The position numbers were made by a program, and so were the translations under genes. Below the pieces are notes generated by a model. The model worked only from the letters and a program-made list of their open reading frames with translations, searched no databases and was not told the DNA's origin. Below, one piece after another: positions 43,760-52,512 of a stretch of 64,000 bases of DNA. The DNA lies in the NCBI RefSeq assembly GCF_002312805.1, contig NZ_NMUA01000016.1, positions 43,786-107,785 on the forward strand, in the 5' to 3' direction. How positions within the stretch are numbered: the stretch's first letter is position 1; each line of letters begins with the position of its first letter. Origin of the DNA: Sphingobium sp. D43FB (lineage in GTDB: Bacteria > Pseudomonadota > Alphaproteobacteria > Sphingomonadales > Sphingomonadaceae).

Positions 43760-45321
43760 CAGCCTTCCCACCACACATGTTCGGCGAATTGATAGCCCAT
43801 CATGCCGCCCATCGCGATCGGGAACATGCCCTTCAACCGGCGGTCGTACCCGTCGATCAGGTTGATGAACACCGGGATGCCGACACCGCAATAATGGTGA
43901 ACCAGCCCCTGCATTTCACCATAAAGCTGTTTACGCTTTGCCTGGTCGGCCTCGCCGCGCGCTTCCAGCAACAGCCGGTCGAAGCGCGGATTTTTCCATC
44001 CGCTCTCATTCCATGCCGCGTCGGATTTGTAGAACAGGCTGAACAGCAGGTCGGCGGTCGGGCGCGGGTTGGTGTTGCCGAAGCCCAGCGGATGCTTCAT
44101 CCAATGGGTCGACCAATAGCCATCGGCCGGGACGCGATTGACCGCGAGTTTGAGGCCAATGCGCGATCCATATTCCTGCAGGATCGACGCCATATCGACC
44201 GACCCGTCCGCCGCGGGCGACGCATAAATAGGGAGCCGCACGCCATCCAGTCCCGACCGCTGCAAATGCCAGCGCGCCTTATCCAGATCGAGCACGCGCT
44301 GCGGTAGGTCGGCGCGATAATAGGGGTGGAAAGGCGGGATCGGATGATCATTGCCGATGGTCGCATAGCCGCGATAGAGCGCGCGCTTGATCAGCGGTCG
44401 GTCGAACAGATATTTCATCGTCGCGACGAAATGCGGGTTGCCGGTCGGCAAGCGATCCTGCCGCATGATGAGGTTGGTGTGCAGCCCTGATTGCGTCTCC
44501 ATCAGCGCATGACGGGGCGACGCCATGATGCGCTTGGTGGATCGTGGATTGACCGCCAGGATCAGGTGAACGTCGCCCGACAGCAGCGCATTGACGCGGC
44601 TCGTCTCATCGGGAATGCCGATCAGCTCGATCTCGTCGAGATAGGGTTTGCCCGGCTTCCAGAAATTGGGATTGCGCCGCCCAAGCGTGCGGACGCCGGG
44701 ACGAAATTGCGCGCATAGATAAGGACCAGTGCCGTTGGCGGTGCGGAAATCGCTCGTCCCCGCGCGCAGGATCACAAAATGCGACTGGGCAAGGATGGCG
44801 GGTAGGTCGGCATTGGGGCCAGTCAGGCGGATCACCAGATCCTGTTTGCCGGTCGCCCTGATCTGCGCGAACTGCTCGGCGATCTGCGCCATCTTCGACC
44901 CCGTCGCTGGGTTCTTGTGCCGCAGCAACGACCAGACGACATCCTGCGCCGTCAGGTTCGCCCCGTCATGGAATGTCACGCCCTTGCGCAGGCGGATATG
45001 CCAAGTGATCTGGTCCGCGCTCTCGATCCGCTCGGCGAGGTCAGGGCGCGGGTTGAGCTGGCCGTCGAGCTGGGTCAGCCCGCTGTAAAACATGTAGTGG
45101 CGGATATAGTCGGTCGACAAAGCGCCCTTGGCCGGGTCGAGCGTATCGGCGGTCGAACTGGACAGGCTGGCAGCACGGATGCGGCCACCCCGGCGCGGGC
45201 GACCAGCCGCCAGCGCGCCATCGGGCAGCAGCAGCCCGGCACCCATGCCAAGCCCCGCGCCGATCAGGCCACGGCGAGAAAGGGGAGACAGAATGTCGGT
45301 CAACGGATCACATCCTGCCAT
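43759..45321 (-). CDS. Tat-exported peptide/opine-type substrate-binding protein
   Basis: A 520-residue family-5 solute-binding protein. The leader has a twin arginine (SRRGLIGAGLGMGAGLLL) and should be exported by Tat. Core motifs are WHIRLRKGVTFHDGANLTAQDVVWSL and GTGPYLCAQFRPG. It gives the ABC system its specificity, but the ligand is not predictable from sequence. Its start overlaps the preceding gene; a TTG at 45303, which overlaps the TGA stop upstream, is an alternative. Confidence 0.88.
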   Translation of the reverse strand: MAGCDPLTDILSPLSRRGLIGAGLGMGAGLLLPDGALAAGRPRRGGRIRAASLSSSTADTLDPAKGALSTDYIRHYMFYSGLTQLDGQLNPRPDLAERIESADQITWHIRLRKGVTFHDGANLTAQDVVWSLLRHKNPATGSKMAQIAEQFAQIRATGKQDLVIRLTGPNADLPAILAQSHFVILRAGTSDFRTANGTGPYLCAQFRPGVRTLGRRNPNFWKPGKPYLDEIELIGIPDETSRVNALLSGDVHLILAVNPRSTKRIMASPRHALMETQSGLHTNLIMRQDRLPTGNPHFVATMKYLFDRPLIKRALYRGYATIGNDHPIPPFHPYYRADLPQRVLDLDKARWHLQRSGLDGVRLPIYASPAADGSVDMASILQEYGSRIGLKLAVNRVPADGYWSTHWMKHPLGFGNTNPRPTADLLFSLFYKSDAAWNESGWKNPRFDRLLLEARGEADQAKRKQLYGEMQGLVHHYCGVGIPVFINLIDGYDRRLKGMFPIAMGGMMGYQFAEHVWWEG

Positions 45322-46583
45322 TTATACCATAGCCCCACCAGAGGCAGGAACCAGGGCTTGCCGAAATGGCCGGGCACACTGGGCCAGTCCAGCTTAGCCC
45401 ATGGGTTCGCGTCCGGCTCGCCGCTCATCACGCGCGCCATTTGTTGCCCCATATGCGTCGCCATCTGCACGCCATGGCCGCTATAGCCCATGGCATAATA
45501 GAGCCCGTCCTGTTCGCCCGCCCGCGGCACTCGGTCGGCGGTTAGATCGACCATCCCGCCCCAGACATGATCGACGCCCACGCCCTTCAACGCCGGGAAT
45601 AGTTCGCCCATCGTCTCTTCCAGAATGCGCCCGCTTTTCAGGTCCGACCGGGGATCGCTGATCGCAAAGCGCGCCCGCCCGCCAAAGATCAGGCGATTGT
45701 CGGGGGTCAGGCGGAAATAATTGCCGATATTCTTGCTGGTCACATAATTGCGCCGCCCCGGCAGCAGCCGGTCGATCGTCGCATTATCGAGCGGCTCCGT
45801 CGCGATCACGAAGCTGCCGACCGATATGATCCGCCGCCGGAAGAAGCCGAAGGGCGCAGCGGCAGGCGCGCCGCCCGTGGCTACCAGCACTTGGTCCGCG
45901 CTGACCGTCCCGCGCGACGATGTGACCCGCCATCCTTGCGGCAGGCGATCGAGACCCGTTACCTCGGCTTGCTCATAAATGCGCGCACTAGCCCGCGCTG
46001 CCGCTTCCGCCAATCCCACACCGAAACGGGCGGGGTGCAATTGCGCGCTGGTCGTCTGGATCAGCGCGCCGTGAAAAGCGTCCGACCCTACTTCGTCACG
46101 GACCTGTTCGGGCGGCACCAGCCGGACATTCTCGTCCACTTCCGCCGCCAGAAGATCATGCGCCCGCACCAGCTTGTCATAATGTTGGGGCTTGGCAGCC
46201 AACTTCACCCGGCCGCAGCGATTGAAATCGCATGCGATGCCTTCTTCGCGCGCCAGCCGCTCGACCGTATCGACCGCGTCGCAATGCGCGCGATACCAGG
46301 CCTTGGCGACATCCTTGCCGAACTTGGCCGACAAGGTGCCATAATCATGCGCCGTCCCATTATTGCACTGGCCGCCATTGCGCCCGGACGCTTCGCCCAC
46401 GACCCGGCCCGCCTCCAGCAGCACGACGCGCGCACCGCGCTTTGCCAGCGCCAGCGCGGCCGACAGGCCGGTAAAGCCGCCGCCGATAATCGCGACGTCG
46501 ACCTTGCCTTCGACCCCACCCTCCGCGCCACCTGTAAAGGGCGGCGCGCTGGCGAGCCAGTAGGAGAGGGGGGAAGCGCGCAT
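45300..46583 (-). CDS. PuuB-like FAD-dependent amine oxidase
   Basis: A 427-residue DAO-fold flavoprotein, close in layout to gamma-glutamylputrescine oxidase: VAIIGGGFTGLSAALALAKRG, GEASGRNGGQCNNG, and C-terminal YYAMGYSGHGVQMATHMG. It probably oxidises a secondary or primary amine linked to the imported substrate. Second gene of the nine-gene operon, seven bases after the HAD gene. Confidence 0.85.
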   Translation of the reverse strand: MRASPLSYWLASAPPFTGGAEGGVEGKVDVAIIGGGFTGLSAALALAKRGARVVLLEAGRVVGEASGRNGGQCNNGTAHDYGTLSAKFGKDVAKAWYRAHCDAVDTVERLAREEGIACDFNRCGRVKLAAKPQHYDKLVRAHDLLAAEVDENVRLVPPEQVRDEVGSDAFHGALIQTTSAQLHPARFGVGLAEAAARASARIYEQAEVTGLDRLPQGWRVTSSRGTVSADQVLVATGGAPAAAPFGFFRRRIISVGSFVIATEPLDNATIDRLLPGRRNYVTSKNIGNYFRLTPDNRLIFGGRARFAISDPRSDLKSGRILEETMGELFPALKGVGVDHVWGGMVDLTADRVPRAGEQDGLYYAMGYSGHGVQMATHMGQQMARVMSGEPDANPWAKLDWPSVPGHFGKPWFLPLVGLWYKWQDVIR

Positions 46584-46590
46584 CAGCCGA

Positions 46591-47259
46591 TCAAAGACCG
46601 ACTACGGCGGGCAGGCAACCAATATGCGGGATTTCGACATCGCGATAGAAGGGGTTGGACGGCTCATGGCCGCGCCCCACGAACACGCGGCAGCCGAAAT
46701 GCAGATCGGTGGCGGTATTCTGGTCGTAGCGGAAGCTGGACGACACATGCATCATGTCTTCCGGGTTAGCACCCAGCTGATCGAACATATATTCGAAGGC
46801 CTGCATCCGGGGCTTATAGGCCTGCGCCATCTGCGCGGTATAGACCGCGTGGAAGGGCGCGCCCAGCATCCCGACATTATGATGGATCTGGTCGTTCATC
46901 GCGTTGGAGAGGATGACGAGCGGGATCTTGTCACCGATCTTCGACAGGCCACCGGCCACATCGTCATGCGGACCCCAGGTCGGCACCGCGTTGTACACGG
47001 CGTCTGCATCCGCCTTGTTATAGGCGACGCCCCATTTCTCGCAGGTCCGGCGCAGCGAATTGCGGATGATCTCTTGATAGGGTTCCCATGCGCCCATCAC
47101 CTGGTCGAAGCGATAGGCGCCCCAATCCTTGCAGAAAGCAGGCAGTTTTTCCGCGTCGATGCGGTTGGCCATGAAGGCGGTCGCCATTTCCGTCATGCGG
47201 AAACGGGTCAGCGTGCCATAACAGTCGAAGCTGATGAATTTGGGCCGGAAATTGGGCAT
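46591..47259 (-). CDS. Haloacid dehalogenase type II-like hydrolase
   Basis: A 222-residue HAD protein resembling (S)-2-haloacid dehalogenase: nucleophile Asp in SFDCYGTLTRF, motif II SNAMND and lysine in YKPRMQAFEYMF. Motif III carries SSSFRYDQNTA. Family members in amine and opine catabolic operons act on non-halogenated substrates, so dehalogenation is not assured. First gene of the operon; the promoter should lie in 47260-47498. Confidence 0.82.
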   Translation of the reverse strand: MPNFRPKFISFDCYGTLTRFRMTEMATAFMANRIDAEKLPAFCKDWGAYRFDQVMGAWEPYQEIIRNSLRRTCEKWGVAYNKADADAVYNAVPTWGPHDDVAGGLSKIGDKIPLVILSNAMNDQIHHNVGMLGAPFHAVYTAQMAQAYKPRMQAFEYMFDQLGANPEDMMHVSSSFRYDQNTATDLHFGCRVFVGRGHEPSNPFYRDVEIPHIGCLPAVVGL

Positions 47260-47498
47260 GGGCGGATCGTCCTTTGCATGCTTTTACAGGGGGCCTTGGC
47301 AGCCGTGTGACAGGGGCATTACGACATGGCTGCACCGGAACATGAACCCCATTTCGACGCGGCGCGGCGCAGATTATAGGCTTTTATCGCGCACTATTCG
47401 GCATAGTTTGCCGTGTCTGCAACGGCGCCGCAATTGGGCGAGGAAAAGTGCGGCCCGCCGACGAAAATGCCTGGCGGACGGCACGGAATGTCGCGTCC
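47260..47498 (-). promoter_or_regulatory. Probable control region of the nine-gene operon
   Basis: No gene is seen. The region lies before the HAD gene, between it and the stop of the 2-hydroxyacid dehydrogenase on the same strand. The 100-base AT-richer stretch around 47370-47415 includes CTAT-TCGGC-ATAG, a small inverted repeat (47398-47410) of the size bound by regulators. No regulator gene adjoins the operon. Confidence 0.35.
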
Positions 47499-48425
47499 TC
47501 AATAGCCACGGCCCCGCGCCACTTCGCCCTCCATCGGCTGGCCTGATTCATGGCGGCGGATATTGGCGATCAGCGCGCGCGCCGCGCTGTCCGCGCGGGT
47601 CATGCTGGCGATATGGGGCGTCATGATGATGCGTGGATGCGTCCAGAAAGCATGTCCGGCGGGCAGCGGTTCGGGGTCGAAAACGTCCAGCACCGCGCCC
47701 GATAGATGACCTTCGTCGAGCAGGGACAGCAGATCCTGCTCCACCAGATGGCCACCCCGCCCGACATTGATCAGGCTGGCCCCGGAAGGCAGCTGCGCCA
47801 GCCTATCCCGGCACAAGATGCCGCGTGTCTCCGGCGTCAGCGGCAACAGGCAGATAAGGATATCGCAACTGGACAGGAAAGCAGGCAAGGCCGCGTCCCC
47901 GGCATGGCAATTCACCCCGTCAATATCATGGGCCGACCGGCTCCACCCCGAAAGCGCGAAACCGAACGGCGCAAGTCCCTCCAGCACGGCCCGCCCCAAA
48001 TTACCGAGGCCCATCACGCCCAGCCGGCGCTGCCCGGCAGGCACCAGCTTGATCGGGTTCCAGCGGCCCTCGCGCTGGGCAATGCCATGGTCGATCAGGT
48101 TCCGATGCAGCGCCAGCACTGCCATCGTCACATATTCCACCATGCCCTGGCGAATGCCCGGCTCGATCATCCGCACGACCCGCACATGGTGCGGCAGGCG
48201 TGTCATGTCGAACTGGTCGATCCCCGCACCGATCGAAAACAAGACTTCCAGCGCGGGCAGGGTGGCGATCAGGTCGGCCGAGGGGTTCCAGGCGGCAAGA
48301 TAGCGGATCGTCGCCGGATCATGCGGGTCGCTCGGATCGACAAACGCCACGTCCGCCGCTTCCGCTGCGAAAATCGCGCGCCAGATGCGACCGCGTTCGG
48401 GATCGGATGTGTAGAGCAGGGGCAT
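47499..48425 (-). CDS. D-isomer 2-hydroxyacid dehydrogenase (GhrA-like)
   Basis: A 308-residue enzyme like glyoxylate/hydroxypyruvate reductase A. It has the NAD-binding GVMGLGNLGRAVLEGLAPFG, the arginine region INVGRGGHLVEQDLL, the glutamate in VLDVFDPEPLP and the histidine in MTPHIASMTR. I start it at 48425, preceded by AAGGA. Further upstream in-frame ATGs exist at 48434 and 48449, the last lying inside the terminator of the receptor gene. Confidence 0.86.
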   Translation of the reverse strand: MPLLYTSDPERGRIWRAIFAAEAADVAFVDPSDPHDPATIRYLAAWNPSADLIATLPALEVLFSIGAGIDQFDMTRLPHHVRVVRMIEPGIRQGMVEYVTMAVLALHRNLIDHGIAQREGRWNPIKLVPAGQRRLGVMGLGNLGRAVLEGLAPFGFALSGWSRSAHDIDGVNCHAGDAALPAFLSSCDILICLLPLTPETRGILCRDRLAQLPSGASLINVGRGGHLVEQDLLSLLDEGHLSGAVLDVFDPEPLPAGHAFWTHPRIIMTPHIASMTRADSAARALIANIRRHESGQPMEGEVARGRGY

Positions 48426-48450
48426 GCGGGCCATCCTTGTCCGGGTCATA

Positions 48451-48495
48451 AAGAAAAACCGTCGGCAACAGCGGGAGGGCGCTGTTGCCGACGGT
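48451..48495 (-). terminator. Rho-independent terminator of the TonB receptor gene
   Basis: ACCGTCGGCAACAGCG and CGCTGTTGCCGACGGT pair perfectly (16 bp) around a six-base loop, and the minus strand continues with TTTTTCTTT. It follows the receptor stop by 31 bases and ends 26 bases before the start of the dehydrogenase gene. Confidence 0.9.
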
Positions 48496-48526
48496 CGAGC
48501 AGGGCGGAAGACCGCCTCGCCCCTGG

Positions 48527-50653
48527 TTAGAAGGTAAACGTCCCGCGGATCGTGAAGGAGCGGGGGACGCCCGGCTGCACCCACAAGGCCGCATAGGAGC
48601 TGGCATAATATTTCTTGTCGAACAGATTATCGACATTGGCCGACAGCTTGAACTGGTCGTTGATCGTCACCGAACCCAGGATTTTCGCGATCGTGTAGCT
48701 CGGCAGATAGAAGTCTGCCGCCGTCTGGCCCAGCCGCTTGCCGACATGGTTTACGCCCGCGCCCAGCATCGCCTCATGATCGCCGATCGAGAAATTCTTG
48801 AACAACAGGGCATTGGCCTGATGCTTGGGAATATTGAGCAGCGGATCATTCTTGAACACCCCGGCTTTATCATAATCGCCCGCCCAGCCTGCATCGGTAT
48901 AGGCATAGGTGGCGAACAGTTCGAACCCGGCGGGCAGCTTGGCGTTGATGTCGAACTCCACGCCTTGGCTCTCGGCTTCACCAACGGCTACCGACAGGCC
49001 AGTCTCCAGATCGGCGGTCAGGACGTTGCTCTTCTTCATCTTGTAGAGCGACAGCGTGCTGGTGATCCGGCCGTCCGGCGTCACGAACTTCGCACCGACT
49101 TCATAGCTTGTGCTGATTTCCGGTGCGAAGGGATTGTTGGCAGCATCAACACCACTGTTAGGCCGGAACCCCTTGCCATAGCTGGCATAGAAGGACAGGC
49201 TCTTGGTCGGTTCGAACACCAGGCCCGCCATCGGGCTGAACTTGGTGTAGGATGCGGGGTTGGTGGTCCCCAACCGGTTATCGATATTCTGGCTGAAATC
49301 ATCATAGCGACCACCAAAGCGCACCTTGAACTGCTCGGTAATCTCGATCTGGTCCTGCGCATAAATGCCCCAGGCCTTCTGCACTTCGGTCGAATTCTGG
49401 ATCACCGCTGCCGGTATCGGTGCCGCAATATTGTAATTGGGATTGAAGATATCGATCGAATAGGACTGGTCCGCCGCCGTCGGGCGATACCGGGTCTGGA
49501 GCAGTTCGATCTCGAACTTGTCCCAGTCCCCGCCAACGCGGATATTGTGGACGATCGACCCGGTTTCCAGCTTACCGCTGATTTCCCCGCGGAACACCAT
49601 ATGGGTGGTGCTATAGTCACGATAGCGGCGCTGGCGTGACAAGGTGCGGCCGTCATTGTCGATCTGCTGACGACCTAGCGCCAGTTCGGGATCGCTGGAG
49701 AAGCCCTCGAACGTGGTGTCCTTATAGCCTGCGCCCAGCATCACGACCCAATCGTCGCTCAGGTCATGCTGCAACTGCGCCTGATGGCCGAGCGCCGTGA
49801 TCTTGATCGGGCCGTCGTTGGGATTGCTGAGGAACCGGCTCTGCGGAATGGCACCCAGCTTATAGGTCGTGCCGGTTGCCGTCACCGTCGGGATCGCCAC
49901 CACGCCGCGATCGAACGGCACTTCCTGGTTCACATATTCCAGCTCGTAGGTGAAGATCGTCTTGTCCGACAGCTTCGCCAGGATCGAGGGGTTCAGCACA
50001 TATTTGCGGGTTTCCACGGTGTCGCGGAAACTTTCGGCATCCTCGACGGCACCGGTCAGGCGGATGGCGACGCTGTCGCCGAGCGGCATGTTATAGTCGC
50101 CCTCGACGCGATAGGTGTTCCACTTGCCACCCGCGACCGTGAAGCTGCCGCCTTCCTTGAAGGTCGGCTTCTTGCTGACGATGTTGATCGTGCCGCCCGG
50201 TTCGCCGCGCCCGAACAGCGCCGAGTTCGGACCCTTGAGCACTTCGATCCGCTCAACATTGGAGGCATCACGCGGCCCGGCATAGCCGCGCCCGCCGTTG
50301 AAGCCGTTGACCAGGAAGCCGCTCGGAAAATTCTCGTCGCCGGCAAAGCCGCGAATGGCGAAACTGTCCCACAGGCCGCCAAAATTATTCTGCTTCGACA
50401 CGCCGCTCGCCAGTTCCAGCGCGGTATCGAGCCGGGTGATATTGAGGTCGTTGAGCAGTTTGCCTTCCAGGAACTGGACCGCCTGCGGGATTTCCTTGAC
50501 CGGTGTGTCGCCGAAATATTGGCGCTTGAGGCCAGTGACGACGATGTTGCCTTCGGCATTATCAGCCGGAGCCTGGGCGAGGGCGGCGGTGGGCAGGGTG
50601 ATGGCGGCGGTGCTGGCGATGAGCGCCAGGCGAAGAGCCGATGATGTGCGCAT
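48527..50653 (-). CDS. TonB-dependent siderophore-type receptor
   Basis: A 708-residue outer-membrane receptor. A signal peptide (ALAQ) is followed by a plug domain (QAVQFLEGKLLNDLN, AIRGFAGDENFPSGFLVNG, VLKGPNSALFGRGEPGGTIN) and a 22-strand barrel ending in TIRGTFTF. The plug pattern places it in the siderophore/FhuA-like group. A GGGGA site precedes the start by eight bases. I looked for a Fur-like box upstream and saw none, so iron regulation is not supported by sequence. Confidence 0.9.
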   Translation of the reverse strand: MRTSSALRLALIASTAAITLPTAALAQAPADNAEGNIVVTGLKRQYFGDTPVKEIPQAVQFLEGKLLNDLNITRLDTALELASGVSKQNNFGGLWDSFAIRGFAGDENFPSGFLVNGFNGGRGYAGPRDASNVERIEVLKGPNSALFGRGEPGGTINIVSKKPTFKEGGSFTVAGGKWNTYRVEGDYNMPLGDSVAIRLTGAVEDAESFRDTVETRKYVLNPSILAKLSDKTIFTYELEYVNQEVPFDRGVVAIPTVTATGTTYKLGAIPQSRFLSNPNDGPIKITALGHQAQLQHDLSDDWVVMLGAGYKDTTFEGFSSDPELALGRQQIDNDGRTLSRQRRYRDYSTTHMVFRGEISGKLETGSIVHNIRVGGDWDKFEIELLQTRYRPTAADQSYSIDIFNPNYNIAAPIPAAVIQNSTEVQKAWGIYAQDQIEITEQFKVRFGGRYDDFSQNIDNRLGTTNPASYTKFSPMAGLVFEPTKSLSFYASYGKGFRPNSGVDAANNPFAPEISTSYEVGAKFVTPDGRITSTLSLYKMKKSNVLTADLETGLSVAVGEAESQGVEFDINAKLPAGFELFATYAYTDAGWAGDYDKAGVFKNDPLLNIPKHQANALLFKNFSIGDHEAMLGAGVNHVGKRLGQTAADFYLPSYTIAKILGSVTINDQFKLSANVDNLFDKKYYASSYAALWVQPGVPRSFTIRGTFTF

Positions 50654-50984
50654 GATGTGATCCCCTATGAAAAATCGCTGTTCCCGAATGTCCTGCGAAA
50701 CGGGGACCGGCTGGTCTTCTATTTTGGTCCGATGCGGACATTGCGTCCTGTCATCGGCAGCCGGGCCGCGGGGTGTTTCCGTCACCTCTTGTTGAATTGA
50801 GGCTAGGTCGAGTTACGGATATATTACGTCAAACATGGCGCATGGGACGGCGCAAAATTGTGAATCGCGTGGTCCTACGGCATGAAAATGCTGCCCGTCG
50901 TTACGCCATCGATCCTGGTGAAAACCCCGAAAAATGGCCGCCTTCGATAAGGAAGGCGGCCTGCGACCCGGAGGGTTCATGCCC
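50654..50984. other. Upstream region of the TonB receptor
   Basis: About 330 bases without a gene. The left part should contain the receptor promoter on the minus strand. The right end holds the terminator of the DUF1624 gene (50930-50961). No convincing operator was found. Confidence 0.4.
50930..50961 (-). terminator. Rho-independent terminator of the DUF1624 gene
   Basis: GGCCGCCTT at 50936-50944 pairs with AAGGCGGCC at 50953-50961 across eight bases; the minus strand continues with ATTTTTC. It lies 23 bases past the stop. Confidence 0.8.
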
Positions 50985-52199
50985 TCAGAGATATTTGAGC
51001 CACCATATATCCTTGCGCCGCTGCTTGAGCTGCGCGAACCAGCGGGTGGGATAGTAAAGTGGCAGGATCAGCAGCGCGACCCAGATCCAGACGGTGGACA
51101 GATTGTCGACGCCGAACACCGTGCCCTTGGTCGGCCCATAGAGCGCCAGCGCGACATTGTAGATCAGCTTGAGCACATAGAGATGCAACACATAATAGAA
51201 CATCGGCGCGCCACCCAGCAGCGCCAGATGCGGCATCACCCGGCTATTCTCGAACTTCTCGAACAAAGCGAGCAGCAGACAGCCGGTGCCGACCGTTGGC
51301 ATCAAAAACAGCAGCGAAGGCGGATATTTGGTCAGCGCGAGGAAGCTCATCACCGTGCGCGTCGAATTTTCCGCAACGAACCACGGCTTGTCGCCATAGA
51401 CATTGAGATAGCGGATCAGCACGAAGCCCAGCACCAGCCCAAGGCCGGTCATCGCCAGGCGACGGATGCGCCGCTGCGGATCGCTACCCTTGGCGAACCA
51501 AGGCCCGCAGGCGTAGCCCAGCAGGATGACGCCGATCCATGGCAGGATGGGATAGGTGGTCTTGACCGCGATGCCGCCAAATTCGATCAGCGACCGCTGA
51601 TGCAGGATCGCCCAGGCGACATAGCCCGGCTGGTCGGCCGTCAACCGGATCGGGTCGAGCAGATTGTGCAAGCACACGATGGCCAGGCCCACCGCAAATT
51701 GCGCGACGCGCGGCAGGTGCAGCAGGGCTGCGAGCGCGATCATCGAAATCCCGATGGCCCAGATCACCTGCAACCAAATCGCCGTGGGCGGAAAGGCTGG
51801 GGCTTGGGTTGGCCAGGCATAGCCGACCACGGTGAACTCCAGGACAATCAGAAACAGGCCGCGTTTCAGCAGAAATTCCGACACCTGCCCCTTGCTGTGC
51901 GACTGGCCATAGAGCCAGGCCGACAGGCCGGTGAGCGCGACGAAGGTCGGCGCGCAAAAGGTCGACAGCAGGCGGGTGTAGAACAGCCCCGGATCAGTCG
52001 TGTTCGCATCCACCGGGTCGGTGACCTGCATGTAGAGGAAGAATGTCTCGCGCACATGATCGACCAGCATGAACAGCATGACCAGGCCGCGCAGCGCGTC
52101 GATCGCGATCAGGCGGGTACGCGCCTGGGCCGTGGCCATCGGCGACGTAGCGCCGGGGCTGAAGGCGGTGGGGGGCGCGTGGCCCGCAATGCTGCTCAT
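50985..52199 (-). CDS. DUF1624 / HGSNAT-like membrane acyltransferase
   Basis: A 404-residue membrane protein with about ten helices. The N-terminal RLIAIDALRGLVMLFMLVDHVRE is the DUF1624 hallmark (heparan-alpha-glucosaminide N-acetyltransferase catalytic domain) with the likely catalytic histidine. It may move an acetyl group across the membrane onto an envelope sugar. AGGGA precedes the ATG. A 17-bp palindrome lies 51 bases upstream. Confidence 0.85.
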   Translation of the reverse strand: MSSIAGHAPPTAFSPGATSPMATAQARTRLIAIDALRGLVMLFMLVDHVRETFFLYMQVTDPVDANTTDPGLFYTRLLSTFCAPTFVALTGLSAWLYGQSHSKGQVSEFLLKRGLFLIVLEFTVVGYAWPTQAPAFPPTAIWLQVIWAIGISMIALAALLHLPRVAQFAVGLAIVCLHNLLDPIRLTADQPGYVAWAILHQRSLIEFGGIAVKTTYPILPWIGVILLGYACGPWFAKGSDPQRRIRRLAMTGLGLVLGFVLIRYLNVYGDKPWFVAENSTRTVMSFLALTKYPPSLLFLMPTVGTGCLLLALFEKFENSRVMPHLALLGGAPMFYYVLHLYVLKLIYNVALALYGPTKGTVFGVDNLSTVWIWVALLILPLYYPTRWFAQLKQRRKDIWWLKYL

Positions 52200-52250
52200 G
52201 GCGTCTGTCCCTTTTCCCCGTGGTTCGTTGCGGCACCGCCCGAACCAATC

Positions 52251-52267
52251 ATGATACCCTGTATCAT
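52251..52267. promoter_or_regulatory. Palindromic operator candidate ATGATAC-CCT-GTATCAT
   Basis: Seven-base perfect arms with a three-base spacer, 51 bases before the DUF1624 start codon, a position typical of repressor operators of the TetR or GntR kind. No regulator gene lies beside it. Confidence 0.5.
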
Positions 52268-52446
52268 CTATGATCTAGCTTCGCCTCCTCCGAGTAGCAA
52301 GCTTCATTGCGACAGGAAGAGGTGGGGAACAGAGTCACTGGATGCGCGCCGAAACTCCACAACCAGGGATTGGTCCCAAGGGTTGAGGCTATGATGACTG
52401 CACGAACGAAAGTGTCGAATATGTCGAATGACTAGGTGGAATATGT

Positions 52447-52487
52447 CAAAAAAAGGGGGTGAAGAAGCGTTGCGCTCCTTCACCCCC
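52447..52487 (-). terminator. Rho-independent terminator of the aldehyde dehydrogenase gene
   Basis: GGGGGTGAAG at 52455-52464 pairs with CTTCACCCCC at 52478-52487, with partial pairing inside the loop; the minus strand continues with TTTTTTTG. It lies 25 bases past the stop. Confidence 0.9.
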
Positions 52488-52512
52488 GCTAATGCCTGTA
52501 TCTGTCAGCCGT

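Larger units (their letters stand above)
52200..52512. other. Intergenic region between DUF1624 and aldehyde dehydrogenase genes
   Basis: About 313 bases without a gene. The left end has the promoter region of DUF1624 with its palindrome; the right end has the terminator of the aldehyde dehydrogenase. In between, the motif GTCGAAT/GGAATATGTC is repeated loosely around 52414-52447. Confidence 0.4.

Noticed and set aside
50654..50830. Search for a Fur box before the TonB receptor
   Set aside because: No stretch resembling GATAAT-type repeats was found, so iron control was not annotated.
50934..52394. 486-codon plus-strand frame over DUF1624
   Set aside because: The minus strand encodes a clear multi-helix DUF1624 protein; the plus frame is a Gln/Arg/His-rich shadow.
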